DNA of 64,000 bases, taken from assembly GCF_033547155.1 (NCBI RefSeq), contig NZ_CP137892.1:434001-498000 (forward strand), given 5' to 3'. Source of the DNA: Pseudomonas benzenivorans (GTDB lineage: Bacteria > Pseudomonadota > Gammaproteobacteria > Pseudomonadales > Pseudomonadaceae). Shown here piece after piece: positions 55,439 to 64,000 of the stretch (positions within the stretch are counted from its first letter, which is position 1; each line of letters begins with the position of its first letter). The notes under the pieces were generated by a model. That model searched no databases, was not told where the DNA came from, and saw only the letters and a program-made list of their open reading frames with translations. Position numbers and translations under genes: made by a program.

Positions 55439-58084
55439 TTAGCAGTCCAGCGGGTTGCGTTTTTCCGGGTCGATGCCGAACTTGGCGATGGCCTCGGCCA
55501 CGACCTTGGGTTCGATATCGCCACGGTCGGCGAGGGCTTCCAGGGCGGCCAGCACCACCCAGTTGCGGTCCACTTCGAAGAAGTGGCGCAGCTTCTGGCG
55601 GCTGTCGCTGCGGCCGAAGCCGTCGGTGCCCAGCACCTTGTATTCCTTGCACGGTACCCACTGGCGAATCTGGTCGGCGAACAGCTTCATGTAGTCGGTG
55701 CTGGCGATGACCGGGCCCTGACGGCCCTTCAGGCACTGCTCGACGTAGGTCAGCTGCGGCTTCTGTTCCGGGTGCAGGCGGTTGTGGCGCTCCACGGCCA
55801 GGCCGTCGCGGCGCAGTTCGTTGAAGCTGGTGACGCTCCACACATCGGAGGCGACGTTGTACTCGTCACGGAGGATCTGCGCCGCGGCGCGCACTTCGCG
55901 CAGGATGGTGCCGCTGCCGAGCAGTTGCACGTGGTGGGCGGCTTCCTTCTTGTCCTCTTCGAGCAGGTACATGCCCTTGATGATGCCTTCCTCGACACCT
56001 TCAGGCATGGCCGGCTGCTGGTAGGCCTCGTTCATCACGGTGATGTAGTAGAAGACGTTTTCCTGCTCTTCCATCATGCGCCGCGTGCCTTCGCGAATGA
56101 TCACCGCCAGCTCGTAGCCGTAGGTCGGGTCGTAGGTGCGGCAGTTGGGGATGGTCGCGGCCATCAGGTGGCTGTGACCGTCCTCGTGCTGCAGGCCCTC
56201 GCCGTTGAGGGTGGTGCGCCCGGCGGTACCGCCGATCAGGAAGCCACGGGTGCGGCTGTCGCCGGCGGCCCAGGCCAGGTCGCCAATGCGCTGGAAGCCG
56301 AACATCGAGTAGAAGATGTAGAACGGCAGCATCGGCTGGTTGTGGCAGCTGTAGCTGGTGCCGGCGGCGATGAACGAACTCATGGCGCCGGCTTCGTTGA
56401 TGCCTTCCTCGAGGATCTGGCCCTTCTTGTCCTCGCGGTAGAACATCACCTGGTCCTTGTCGACCGGCTCATACAGCTGGCCCACGGAGGAGTAGATGCC
56501 GAGCTGGCGGAACATGCCTTCCATGCCGAAGGTGCGCGCCTCGTCCGGGATGATCGGCACGATGCGCTGGCCCAGTTCCTTGTCCTTGACCAGCTGCGCG
56601 AGGATGCGCACGAAGGCCATGGTGGTGGAGATTTCGCGGTCGCCGCTGCCGTCGAGGATGGCCTTGAGGGTCTCCAGCGGCGGGGTCGGGATGGCGAAGC
56701 TGTTGGCGCGGCGCTGCGGCACGAAGCCGCCCAGGGCCTCGCGCTTCTTGCGCAGGTACTTGCCCTCGGCACTGTCGGCGTCCGGCTTGAAGAACGGCAG
56801 GCTCTCCAGCTCGTCGTCCTTGACCGGGATGTCGAAGCGGTCGCGGAATTTCTTCAGGCTGTCGACGTCGACCTTCTTGGTGTTGTGGGCGATGTTCTTC
56901 GCCTCGCCGGCACCGGTGCCGTAGCCCTTGATGGTCTTGGCCAGAACCACGGTCGGCTGACCCTGGTGGTTGACCGCCTGGTGGTAGGCCGCATAGACCT
57001 TGTAGGGGTCGTGGCCGCCGCGGTTGAGCTTCCAGATTTCCTCGTCGGAGAGGTCCTTGACCATCTCCTTGAGTTCCGGGCTGTTGAAGAAGTGTTCGCG
57101 GACGAAGGCCCCGTCCTTGGCCTTGTAGTTCTGGTAGTCGCCGTCGACCACCTCGTCCATGCGCCGCTGCAGCAGGCCGTCGGTGTCCTTGGCCAGCAGC
57201 GGGTCCCAGAAGCGGCCCCAGACCACCTTGTTGACGTTCCACTGGGCGCCGCGGAACACGCCTTCCAGTTCCTGGATGATCTTGCCGTTGCCGCGTACCG
57301 GGCCGTCGAGGCGCTGCAGGTTGCAGTTGATGACGAAGATCAGGTTGTCCAGTTTCTCGCGGCCGGCCAGGGAAATGGCGCCGAGGGATTCCGGCTCGTC
57401 GCACTCGCCGTCGCCGAGGAAGCACCAGACCTTCTGCTTGCCCGCCGGGATGAAGCCGCGGTGCTCCAGGTACTTCATGAAGCGTGCCTGGTAGATCGCC
57501 TGGATCGGGCCCAGGCCCATGGACACGGTGGGGAACTGCCAGAAGTCCGGCATCAGCCAGGGGTGCGGGTAGGACGACAGGCCCTGACCGTCCACTTCCT
57601 GGCGGAAGTTGTTCAGCTGGTCTTCGCTGATGCGGCCTTCCATGAAGGCGCGGGCGTATATGCCCGGCGAGGCATGGCCCTGATAGAAGATCAGGTCGCC
57701 GCCGTGCTCCTCGGTCGGAGCCTGGAAGAAATAGTTGAAGCCGATGTCGTACAGCGTGGCCGAGGAGGCGAAGCTGGAGATGTGGCCGCCCAGGTCCGGG
57801 TCCTTGAGGTTGGTGCGCATCACCATGGCCAGGGCGTTCCAGCGCACCAGCGAGCGGATGCGGCGTTCCATGAACAGGTCGCCGGGCATGCGGGCTTCGT
57901 GGGATACCGGGATGGTGTTGCGGTAGGGCGTGGTGATGGCGTAGGGCAACTGGGAACCACTGCGGGTGGCCAGCTCGCCCATGCGGGTCATCAGGTAGTG
58001 CGCACGGTCTTCACCCTCACGGTCGAGGACGGACTCAAGGGCGTCCAGCCATTCCTGGGTTTCGATCGGATCGAGGTCTTGCAT
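55439..58084 (-). CDS. aceE: Pyruvate dehydrogenase E1 component (homodimeric type)
   Basis: 881 residues, thiamine diphosphate enzyme that decarboxylates pyruvate and passes the acetyl unit to AceF. The ThDP/metal motif is GDGECDEPESLGAI followed by INCN; the N-terminus DPIETQEWLDALESVLDREG is the segment that docks to E2; WAAGDSRTRGFLIGGTAGRTTLNGEG-type residues shape the active-site loop. Length agrees with gammaproteobacterial homodimeric E1p. It is the first gene of aceEF; its 270-base upstream region, shared with glnE, contains a striking pair of operator-like palindromes. Confidence 0.97.
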   Translation of the reverse strand: MQDLDPIETQEWLDALESVLDREGEDRAHYLMTRMGELATRSGSQLPYAITTPYRNTIPVSHEARMPGDLFMERRIRSLVRWNALAMVMRTNLKDPDLGGHISSFASSATLYDIGFNYFFQAPTEEHGGDLIFYQGHASPGIYARAFMEGRISEDQLNNFRQEVDGQGLSSYPHPWLMPDFWQFPTVSMGLGPIQAIYQARFMKYLEHRGFIPAGKQKVWCFLGDGECDEPESLGAISLAGREKLDNLIFVINCNLQRLDGPVRGNGKIIQELEGVFRGAQWNVNKVVWGRFWDPLLAKDTDGLLQRRMDEVVDGDYQNYKAKDGAFVREHFFNSPELKEMVKDLSDEEIWKLNRGGHDPYKVYAAYHQAVNHQGQPTVVLAKTIKGYGTGAGEAKNIAHNTKKVDVDSLKKFRDRFDIPVKDDELESLPFFKPDADSAEGKYLRKKREALGGFVPQRRANSFAIPTPPLETLKAILDGSGDREISTTMAFVRILAQLVKDKELGQRIVPIIPDEARTFGMEGMFRQLGIYSSVGQLYEPVDKDQVMFYREDKKGQILEEGINEAGAMSSFIAAGTSYSCHNQPMLPFYIFYSMFGFQRIGDLAWAAGDSRTRGFLIGGTAGRTTLNGEGLQHEDGHSHLMAATIPNCRTYDPTYGYELAVIIREGTRRMMEEQENVFYYITVMNEAYQQPAMPEGVEEGIIKGMYLLEEDKKEAAHHVQLLGSGTILREVRAAAQILRDEYNVASDVWSVTSFNELRRDGLAVERHNRLHPEQKPQLTYVEQCLKGRQGPVIASTDYMKLFADQIRQWVPCKEYKVLGTDGFGRSDSRQKLRHFFEVDRNWVVLAALEALADRGDIEPKVVAEAIAKFGIDPEKRNPLDC

Positions 58085-58194
58085 GGCTTGCTCCAGGGCG
58101 GAAAGGCTTCCAGAATCGGAGGCCAGGGTTCGTGCCCGGCTTCGTGAGCGGGCTACGTGAATTCTTGGATTGACCGGGGGTAGGACCGGCTTCG

Positions 58195-58209
58195 TGTAGT
58201 TTTACTACA
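58195..58209. promoter_or_regulatory. Operator-like palindrome 1 in the aceE/glnE gap
   Basis: TGTAGT-TTT-ACTACA, a perfect 6-base inverted repeat with a 3-base spacer, 111 bases upstream of the aceE start. The spacing and symmetry fit a dimeric regulator. A second, slightly degenerate copy lies 52 bases away centre to centre, about five helical turns. Confidence 0.6.
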
Positions 58210-58211
58210 TA

Positions 58212-58240
58212 TTGACGGCAATTTCAGCCCTTCGGATACA
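58212..58240 (+). promoter_or_regulatory. Candidate glnE promoter between the two palindromes
   Basis: TTGACG (58212-58217) and GATACA (58235-58240) with a 17-base spacer. The -35 box is close to consensus, the -10 box weak. It sits exactly between the two operator-like palindromes, so their regulator could control glnE as well as aceE. I could not find a convincing minus-strand promoter for aceE by eye. Confidence 0.35.
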
Positions 58241-58246
58241 AACCTT

Positions 58247-58261
58247 AGTAGCAAAACTACA
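58247..58261. promoter_or_regulatory. Operator-like palindrome 2 in the aceE/glnE gap
   Basis: Read on the minus strand it is TGTAGT-TTT-GCTACT, identical to copy 1 in the first half-site and spacer and to 4 of 6 bases in the second. It lies about 94 bases before the glnE start and 163 bases before the aceE start. Confidence 0.55.
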
Positions 58262-58354
58262 ATTATTTTTGCGGCTGGCCATGTGCCCTGCGCCGAAGTG
58301 CGTGGTTCGCAGGCGTCCCGTGCGCTGCCCGCAGTCCGCCGAAAAGGATAGACC

Positions 58355-61300
58355 ATGAGCTTGCCGGTGCTGGTCTCTTTACCCGTCTCACTCGCCCCCC
58401 TCGCCAGCCGCGCGGAGCAGGCCCTGCGGGCGGCGCTGGGCGACCTCGAGGGCGACGCCCGCGCCCGCTTCGAGGCTTGGCCGCAGGCGCGCCGCGACGC
58501 CTGGAATCGGGTCGCCGCGGTCAGCGACTTCGTGCTGCAGCAGGCCCTGCGTGACCCGTGCATGCTGCTGGAACTGGCCGACTCCGGCGAGCTGGAGGCC
58601 AGTCTGGGGGTGGACGAGCTGCGTGGGCAGCTGGCCCAGCTGCTGGCCGACTGCGAGGATGAGGACGACCTGGGGCGGCGCCTGCGACGCTTTCGCAATC
58701 GCCAGCAGCTGCGCATCATCTGGCGCGACATCGGCCGCCAGGCCGATCTGGTGGAAACCTGTCGCGATCTCTCGGCGCTGGCCGATGCCTGCATCGACCT
58801 GGCCTATCACTGGCTCTACCCCCGGCACTGCGCGCAGTTCGGCACGCCGATCGGCCGGCGCAGCGGTCAGGCCCAGCATATGGTGGTCCTCGGCATGGGC
58901 AAGCTGGGGGCCTTCGAGCTGAACCTGTCCTCGGACATCGACCTGATCTTCGGTTATCCGGAGGGGGGCGAGACCGAGGGGGTGAAACGGTCGCTGGACA
59001 ACCAGGAGTTCTTCATCCGCCTCGGGCAACGGCTGATCAAGGCGCTGGATGCGATCACCGTCGAGGGCTTCGTCTTCCGCACCGACATGCGCCTGCGCCC
59101 CTACGGCTCGTCCGGCGCCCTGGTGTTCAGCTTCAATGCGCTGGAGCAGTACTACCAGGACCAGGGGCGCGACTGGGAGCGCTACGCCATGATCAAGGCG
59201 CGGGTGGTCGGCGGCGATCCGCTGGCCGGCGCGCAGTTGCTGGAGATGTTGCGTCCCTTCGTCTATCGGCGCTACCTGGACTTCTCTGCCATCGAGGCGC
59301 TGCGCAGCATGAAGCAGCTGATCCAGCAGGAGGTGCGGCGCAAGGGCATGGCCGACAACATCAAGCTCGGCGCTGGAGGTATCAGGGAGGTGGAGTTTAT
59401 CGCCCAGGCCTTCCAGCTGATTCATGGCGGGCGCGACCTCAGCCTGCAGCAGCGGCCCCTGTTGAAGGTGCTGGCCACGCTGGCGGGGCAGGGCTACCTG
59501 CCGGCGCCGGTGGTCGAGGAACTGCGCGAAGGTTATGAGTTCCTGCGCTACACCGAGCATGCCCTGCAGGCGATCGACGACCGGCAGACGCAGATGCTGC
59601 CGGACAGCGATCAGGATCGGGCGCGGGTGGCCTTTATGCTCGGCTTCGACAGCTGGGAGGCCTTTCATGAACGGCTGATGCACTGGCGCGAGCGGGTCGA
59701 CTGGCATTTCCGCCAGGTCATCGCCGACCCCGATGAGGATCAGGGCGGCGAGCCCGACGAGGTGATCGGCGGCGAATGGTTGCCGCTTTGGGAGGATGCC
59801 CAGGACGAGGAGGCCGCCTGTCGTCAGCTCGCGGAGGCCGGTTTCGCCGATGCGGCGCAGGCTCGTCAGCGTCTGGCCGGCCTGCGCAACGGCAACCAGG
59901 TGCGCGCCATGCAGCGCCTCGGCCGCGAGCGCCTGGATGCCTTCATTCCGCGCCTGCTGGCCCAGACGGTGGAGCACGACGATCCGGACCTGGTGCTCGA
60001 GCGGGTGCTGCCGCTGGTCGAGGCAGTGGCGCGGCGCTCGGCCTACCTGGTGCTGCTGACGGAAAACCCCGGCGCCCTGCAGCGCCTGCTGAGTCTCTGT
60101 GCCGCCAGCCCCTGGATCGCCGAGCAGATCGCCCGCTTCCCGCTGCTGCTCGACGAGCTGCTCAACGAAGGACGGCTGTTCAAGCCGCCCCAGGCGCCGG
60201 AGCTGGCGGCCGAGCTGCGCGAGCGCCTGACACGCATTCCCGAGGACGACCTGGAGCAGCAGATGGAGGCGCTGCGGCACTTCAAGCTGGCCCACGGCCT
60301 GCGCGTGGCGGCCTCGGAGATCGCCGGCACCCTGCCGCTGATGAAGGTCAGCGATTACCTGACCTGGCTGGCCGAGGCCATCCTCGAGCAGGTGCTGGCC
60401 CTGGCCTGGCGCCAGTGCGTGGCCAAGTACGGCACGCCGCGCCGCGCCGATGGCAGTGCCTGCGACCCGGATTTCATCATCGTCGGCTACGGCAAGGTCG
60501 GCGGCATCGAGCTGGGGCATGGCTCGGACCTGGACCTGGTGTTCATCCACGACGGCGATCCCCAGGCCGAGACCGACGGCGCCAAGGCCATCGACGGCGC
60601 GCAGTTCTTCACCCGCCTGGGGCAACGCATCATTCACCTGCTGACAGCCCAGACCAATTCCGGGCAGCTCTACGAGGTGGACATGCGTCTGCGTCCCTCC
60701 GGCGCCTCGGGCCTGCTGGTCAGCTCCCTCGGCGCCTTCCAGCGCTATCAGCAGAACGAGGCCTGGACCTGGGAGCATCAGGCGCTGGTGCGGGCCCGGG
60801 TGCTGGTCGGCTGTCCGCGGGTCGGAAAGGCTTTCGAGGCGGTGCGGGCCGAAGTGTTGGGCGCCGAGCGCGACCTGGACAGGCTGCGTACCGAGGTCAG
60901 CGAGATGCGTGCGAAGATGCGCGACAACCTCGGCACCTCCGCCACCGCCGCCGGCACTGCGGCCAACGCCTTCGAGGCGGCGGTTCCCTTCGACCTGAAG
61001 CAGGACGCCGGAGGTATCGTCGATATCGAATTTATGGTGCAATACGCGGCCCTGGCCTGGTCGCGAGAGTATCCGGAGTTGCTCGAATTCACCGACAACA
61101 TCCGCATTCTGGAAGGGCTGGAACGGGTCGGTTTGCTGCCCGGTGAGGATGCCATGCTGTTGCAGGAGGTCTACAAGGCCTATCGCTCGGCGGCCCACCG
61201 CCAGGCGCTGCAGAAACAGCCCGGGGTGGTGAGTGGCGACCAGTTCCATGCCGAACGACGCAGCGTGCTGCGCATCTGGCAGGCGCTCGGGTTGAGCTGA
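58355..61300 (+). CDS. glnE: Glutamine synthetase adenylyltransferase/adenylyl-removing enzyme
   Basis: 981 residues. GlnE adds and removes AMP on glutamine synthetase in response to PII and glutamine. It has two nucleotidyltransferase domains: the N-terminal removing domain with GMGKLGAFELNLSSDIDLIF (near residue 180) and the C-terminal adding domain with GYGKVGGIELGHGSDLDLVF (near 710), each keeping the paired Asp residues. Both are followed by the usual helical regions (GGIREVEFIAQAFQL and GGIVDIEFMVQYAAL). ATG 58355 has AAAAGGA upstream. It diverges from aceE; ilvE follows after 71 bases, which hold a hairpin GGCGGGC/GCCCGCC without a T run. Confidence 0.97.
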   Translation: MSLPVLVSLPVSLAPLASRAEQALRAALGDLEGDARARFEAWPQARRDAWNRVAAVSDFVLQQALRDPCMLLELADSGELEASLGVDELRGQLAQLLADCEDEDDLGRRLRRFRNRQQLRIIWRDIGRQADLVETCRDLSALADACIDLAYHWLYPRHCAQFGTPIGRRSGQAQHMVVLGMGKLGAFELNLSSDIDLIFGYPEGGETEGVKRSLDNQEFFIRLGQRLIKALDAITVEGFVFRTDMRLRPYGSSGALVFSFNALEQYYQDQGRDWERYAMIKARVVGGDPLAGAQLLEMLRPFVYRRYLDFSAIEALRSMKQLIQQEVRRKGMADNIKLGAGGIREVEFIAQAFQLIHGGRDLSLQQRPLLKVLATLAGQGYLPAPVVEELREGYEFLRYTEHALQAIDDRQTQMLPDSDQDRARVAFMLGFDSWEAFHERLMHWRERVDWHFRQVIADPDEDQGGEPDEVIGGEWLPLWEDAQDEEAACRQLAEAGFADAAQARQRLAGLRNGNQVRAMQRLGRERLDAFIPRLLAQTVEHDDPDLVLERVLPLVEAVARRSAYLVLLTENPGALQRLLSLCAASPWIAEQIARFPLLLDELLNEGRLFKPPQAPELAAELRERLTRIPEDDLEQQMEALRHFKLAHGLRVAASEIAGTLPLMKVSDYLTWLAEAILEQVLALAWRQCVAKYGTPRRADGSACDPDFIIVGYGKVGGIELGHGSDLDLVFIHDGDPQAETDGAKAIDGAQFFTRLGQRIIHLLTAQTNSGQLYEVDMRLRPSGASGLLVSSLGAFQRYQQNEAWTWEHQALVRARVLVGCPRVGKAFEAVRAEVLGAERDLDRLRTEVSEMRAKMRDNLGTSATAAGTAANAFEAAVPFDLKQDAGGIVDIEFMVQYAALAWSREYPELLEFTDNIRILEGLERVGLLPGEDAMLLQEVYKAYRSAAHRQALQKQPGVVSGDQFHAERRSVLRIWQALGLS

Positions 61301-61371
61301 TTGAGTATCGAGTGGCGGGCGTGTCGCCCGCCGCTGGTAGCGTACGAATCGAATTTGAGGAGCAGGCAACT

Positions 61372-62295
61372 ATGTCGATGGCCGATCGTGATGGCGTGAT
61401 TTGGTATGACGGCAAGCTGGTGCCGTGGCGCGACGCCACCACCCATGTGCTGACCCACACCCTGCACTACGGCATGGGCGTGTTCGAGGGCGTGCGCGCC
61501 TACAACACCCCCGACGGCACGGCGATCTTCCGCCTGCAGGCGCACACCGACCGCCTGTTCGACTCCGCCCACATCATGGGTATGAAGATCCCCTTCAGCA
61601 AAGACGAGATCAACGAGGCGACCCGCGCCGCGGTTCGCGAGAACAACCTGGAAAGCGCCTACATCCGCCCGATGGTGTTCTACGGATCCGAGGCCATGGG
61701 CCTGCGCGCCAGCGGCCTGAAGGTGCAGGTGATAGTCGCGGCCTGGAGCTGGGGCGCCTACATGGGCGACGAGGCCCTGCAGGTCGGCATCAAGGTGCGC
61801 ACCAGCTCCTTCACCCGCCATCACGTCAACATCTCCATGACCCGGGCCAAGGCCAACGGCAACTACATCAACTCCATGCTGGCCCTGCAGGAGGCCGTCT
61901 CCGGCGGCGCCGACGAGGCCATGCTGCTGGACCCGGAAGGCTACGTGGCCGAGGGTTCGGGGGAGAACATCTTCCTGGTCAAGGACGGCGTGGTGTACAC
62001 CCCGGAGGTCACCTCCTGCCTCAACGGCATCACCCGCGGCACCATCCTCACCCTGGCCGAAGAGCTGGGCATCAAGGTGATCGAGAAGCGCATCACCCGC
62101 GACGAGGTGTATATCGCCGACGAGGCCTTCTTCACCGGCACTGCCGCCGAAGTCACGCCGATCCGCGAAGTGGACGGCCGGCAGATCGGCGCCGGCCGTC
62201 GCGGCCCGGTGACCGAGAAGCTGCAGACCGCCTATTTCGACCTGGTGACCGGCAAGACCAGCGCCCACGCCGAGTGGCGCACCCTGGTCAAATAA
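61372..62295 (+). CDS. ilvE: Branched-chain amino acid aminotransferase
   Basis: 307 residues, PLP enzyme of fold type IV that makes valine, leucine and isoleucine from their keto acids. The PLP lysine is Lys160 in RAKANGNYINSML; HYGMGVFEGVRAY and GYVAEGSGENIFLVKDG are the typical flanking blocks, and FFTGTAAEVTPI closes the site. I start at ATG 61372 because of GAGGAGCAGG upstream and the standard Pseudomonas length; an in-frame upstream extension is not conserved. It precedes the LPS heptosyltransferase genes but a hairpin lies between. Confidence 0.97.
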   Translation: MSMADRDGVIWYDGKLVPWRDATTHVLTHTLHYGMGVFEGVRAYNTPDGTAIFRLQAHTDRLFDSAHIMGMKIPFSKDEINEATRAAVRENNLESAYIRPMVFYGSEAMGLRASGLKVQVIVAAWSWGAYMGDEALQVGIKVRTSSFTRHHVNISMTRAKANGNYINSMLALQEAVSGGADEAMLLDPEGYVAEGSGENIFLVKDGVVYTPEVTSCLNGITRGTILTLAEELGIKVIEKRITRDEVYIADEAFFTGTAAEVTPIREVDGRQIGAGRRGPVTEKLQTAYFDLVTGKTSAHAEWRTLVK

Positions 62296-62390
62296 GAGCT
62301 GGCCAGGCTCGGGCGGCCGGCTGTCGTGGGCCGAGCGAGGCGCGGCCCATCGCGGCGCAGGTCATCGAAAGCCGCGTGTTGAGCGAGTCC

Positions 62391-62418
62391 GGGAGGCGCA
62401 AGCCTCCCTGGTTGTTTC
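62391..62418 (+). terminator. Possible terminator or leader hairpin between ilvE and waaF
   Basis: A perfect 7-base stem GGGAGGC / GCCTCCC closed by a stable GCAA tetraloop, followed by the T-rich TGGTTGTTTC. It ends only about 10 bases before the waaF start, so it may instead affect waaF translation. The T run is interrupted, hence the modest confidence. Confidence 0.4.
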
Positions 62419-62428
62419 TGGAATAGGC

Positions 62429-63463
62429 ATGAAAATACTGATCGTTGGGCCCAGTTGGGTCGGTGACATGGTGATGGCGCAGACCCTGTTCCAGTGTCTG
62501 CAACAGCGCCATCCCGGCTGCCAGATCGACGTGCTGGCGCCCGAGTGGAGCCGGCCGATTCTCGAGCGCATGCCCGAGGTGCGGCGGGCCCTGAGTTTTC
62601 CGCTCGGCCACGGCGTGCTGCAGCTGGCGACCCGCCGGCGCATCGGCAAGTCCCTGGCCGGCCAGTACGATCAGGCGATCCTGCTGCCCAATTCGCTGAA
62701 ATCCGCCCTGGTGCCGTTCTTCGCCGGCATCGCCAAGCGCACCGGCTGGAAGGGCGAGATGCGCTATGGCCTGCTCAACGACGTGCGCACGCTGGACAAG
62801 CAGCGCTACCCGCTGATGATCGAGCGTTTCATGGCCCTGGCCTTCGAGCCGGGTGCCGAGATTCCCAGGCCCTACCCGCGGCCGCGCCTGCAGATCGAGG
62901 CGGCCAGCCGCGACGCGGCCCTGGCGCGCTTCGCCCTGAGCCTGGACCGCCCGGTGCTGGCGCTCTGTCCCGGCGCCGAGTTCGGCGAGGCCAAGCGCTG
63001 GCCCAGCGAGCACTATGCGCGGGTCGCCGAGGCGAAGATCCGCGCCGGCTGGCAGGTCTGGCTGTTCGGCTCGAAGAACGACCATCCGGTCGGCGAGGAC
63101 ATCCGTGCCCGGCTGATTCCCGGCCTGCGCGAGGAGGCGGTCAACCTGGCCGGCGACACCAGCCTGGCCGAGGCCATCGACCTGCTGTCCTGCGCGAGCG
63201 CGGTGGTGTCCAACGACTCGGGCCTGATGCACGTGGCCGCGGCGCTGGACCGGCCGCTGGTGGCGGTCTACGGCTCGACCTCGCCGCAGTTCACGCCGCC
63301 GCTGGCCGAGCAGGTGGAAATCGTCCGCCTGGACCTGGAATGCAGCCCCTGTTTCGAGCGCACCTGCCGCTACGGCCACTACAACTGCCTGCGCGAGCTG
63401 GCGCCGCAACCGGTGCTCGAGGCCCTCGACCGCCTGGTCGCCGATCCGGTCGAGGTCGAATAG
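62429..63463 (+). CDS. waaF: ADP-heptose:LPS heptosyltransferase II
   Basis: 344 residues, glycosyltransferase family 9. WaaF adds the second heptose to the inner core of lipopolysaccharide on the cytoplasmic face of the inner membrane. Landmarks are MKILIVGPSWVGDMVMAQTL at the N-terminus, LCPGAEFGEAKRWPSEHYA for nucleotide-sugar binding, and NDSGLMHVAAALDRPLVAVYG. The cysteine-containing end SPCFERTCRYGHYNCL is typical. waaC begins one base after the stop, so they are co-transcribed. Length is that of the family. Confidence 0.97.
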   Translation: MKILIVGPSWVGDMVMAQTLFQCLQQRHPGCQIDVLAPEWSRPILERMPEVRRALSFPLGHGVLQLATRRRIGKSLAGQYDQAILLPNSLKSALVPFFAGIAKRTGWKGEMRYGLLNDVRTLDKQRYPLMIERFMALAFEPGAEIPRPYPRPRLQIEAASRDAALARFALSLDRPVLALCPGAEFGEAKRWPSEHYARVAEAKIRAGWQVWLFGSKNDHPVGEDIRARLIPGLREEAVNLAGDTSLAEAIDLLSCASAVVSNDSGLMHVAAALDRPLVAVYGSTSPQFTPPLAEQVEIVRLDLECSPCFERTCRYGHYNCLRELAPQPVLEALDRLVADPVEVE

Positions 63464-63464
63464 T

Positions 63465-64000
63465 TTGCGCGTACTGCTGATCAAGACGTCCTCCCTGGGC
63501 GACGTGGTGCACAGCCTGCCGGCGCTCACCGACGCGGCGCGGGCCATCCCCGGCATCCAGTTCGACTGGGTGGTGGAGGAGGGCTTCGCCGAGATTCCCG
63601 CCTGGCATCCGGCGGTGGCCAAGGTCATTCCGGTGGCGATCCGCCGCTGGCGCAAGAGCCCCTGGCAGACCCTGGTAAGCGGCGAGTGGCGGCGCTGCAA
63701 GGCGCGCCTGGGCGAGACCCGCTACGACCTGGTGATAGACGCCCAGGGGCTGCTCAAGAGCGCCTGGCTGACCCGTTACGTCAAGGCGCCGGTGGCCGGC
63801 CTGGCCCCTGACTCGGCCCGCGAGCCTATCGCCAGCCGCTTCTATGACCGGGACCGGACCTACAGCGTGCCCCGCGATCAGCATGCGCTGGAACGGGTAC
63901 GCCAGCTGTTCGCCCAGGCGCTGGACTACCCGCTGCCGAGCGGTCTGGGCGACTACGGCCTGAACCGCGCGCAGCTGGCCGGCGCGGCGGGCCAGCCCTA
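63465..64000 (+). CDS. waaC: ADP-heptose:LPS heptosyltransferase I (N-terminal part)
   Basis: The first 178 codons of waaC; the gene runs off the window. The start is TTG at 63465, one base after the waaF stop, giving the standard N-terminus RVLLIKTSSLGDVVHSLPAL. WaaC adds the first heptose to Kdo in the LPS inner core. Seen here are the acceptor-side domain elements WVVEEGFAEIPAWHPAV and DLVIDAQGLLKSAWLTRYV. The gene could be missed by programs that ignore TTG starts. Identity is supported by the waaF-waaC pair, known from P. aeruginosa. Confidence 0.93.
   Translation, partial: MRVLLIKTSSLGDVVHSLPALTDAARAIPGIQFDWVVEEGFAEIPAWHPAVAKVIPVAIRRWRKSPWQTLVSGEWRRCKARLGETRYDLVIDAQGLLKSAWLTRYVKAPVAGLAPDSAREPIASRFYDRDRTYSVPRDQHALERVRQLFAQALDYPLPSGLGDYGLNRAQLAGAAGQP

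Overview
The window looks like a chromosomal segment of a high-GC gammaproteobacterium, almost certainly a Pseudomonas. The gene order pilOPQ-aroK-aroB-damX-gltBD-hemE, then parA-usp-trxC-metY-selO-mscK-cvrA-acyl-CoA dehydrogenase-rlmJ-msrA-dipA-aceF-aceE-glnE-ilvE-waaF-waaC, matches the order I remember for P. aeruginosa PAO1 around PA5041-PA5011. No database could be consulted, so the species is not assigned. The genes are tightly packed; no stretch above 300 bases lacks a gene, and I found no rRNA, tRNA, CRISPR array, transposase or integrase.

Layout. (1) 1-6179, plus strand: the end of the type IV pilus alignment/secretin operon (pilO end, pilP, pilQ), then aroK and aroB (shikimate pathway) and a DamX-like SPOR-domain protein of the divisome. 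pilQ is strikingly AT-rich compared with what follows. (2) 6180-12318: gltB and gltD (glutamate synthase) behind a good sigma70-type promoter and a structured leader. (3) 12319-13646: a dispersed-repeat-like hairpin element, a terminator, hemE, and a strong bidirectional terminator. (4) 13663-30931, minus strand: a 19-gene aryl polyene (APE) type biosynthetic operon, followed 25 bases downstream by a small lipoprotein gene. (5) 31167-50338: housekeeping and stress genes: orphan parA, universal stress protein, trxC, metY, SLC13-type transporter, a YgeA-type racemase, selO, an MscK-like channel, a CvrA/NhaP2-like antiporter, acyl-CoA dehydrogenase, nitronate monooxygenase, rlmJ, an HD-GYP protein and msrA. 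(6) 50408-64000: dipA (c-di-GMP phosphodiesterase), an unknown periplasmic protein, aceF-aceE (pyruvate dehydrogenase), glnE, ilvE, waaF and the start of waaC (LPS core).

The APE operon is the accessory part. Inferred flow: the ammonia-lyase makes an aryl-acrylic acid from an aromatic amino acid; the AMP-ligase module loads an aryl starter on one of two acyl carrier proteins; two full ketosynthases plus a half-size partner, a ketoreductase and two hotdog dehydratase modules (one fused to the ligase) build a conjugated polyene; a methyltransferase and a halogenase-like flavoenzyme may decorate the aryl head; thioesterase, two acyltransferases and a glycosyltransferase attach the chain to a carrier lipid or sugar; an MMPL exporter, a LolA-like carrier and a DUF3261-type lipoprotein move it to the outer membrane. 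Sixteen of 18 gene junctions in the operon overlap.

Most noteworthy: the halogenase-like flavoenzyme (GES plus WxWxIP motifs), the ligase-dehydratase fusion, the Phe-His pair in the ammonia-lyase, and a pair of TGTAGT-N3-ACTACA-type operators upstream of aceE/glnE.
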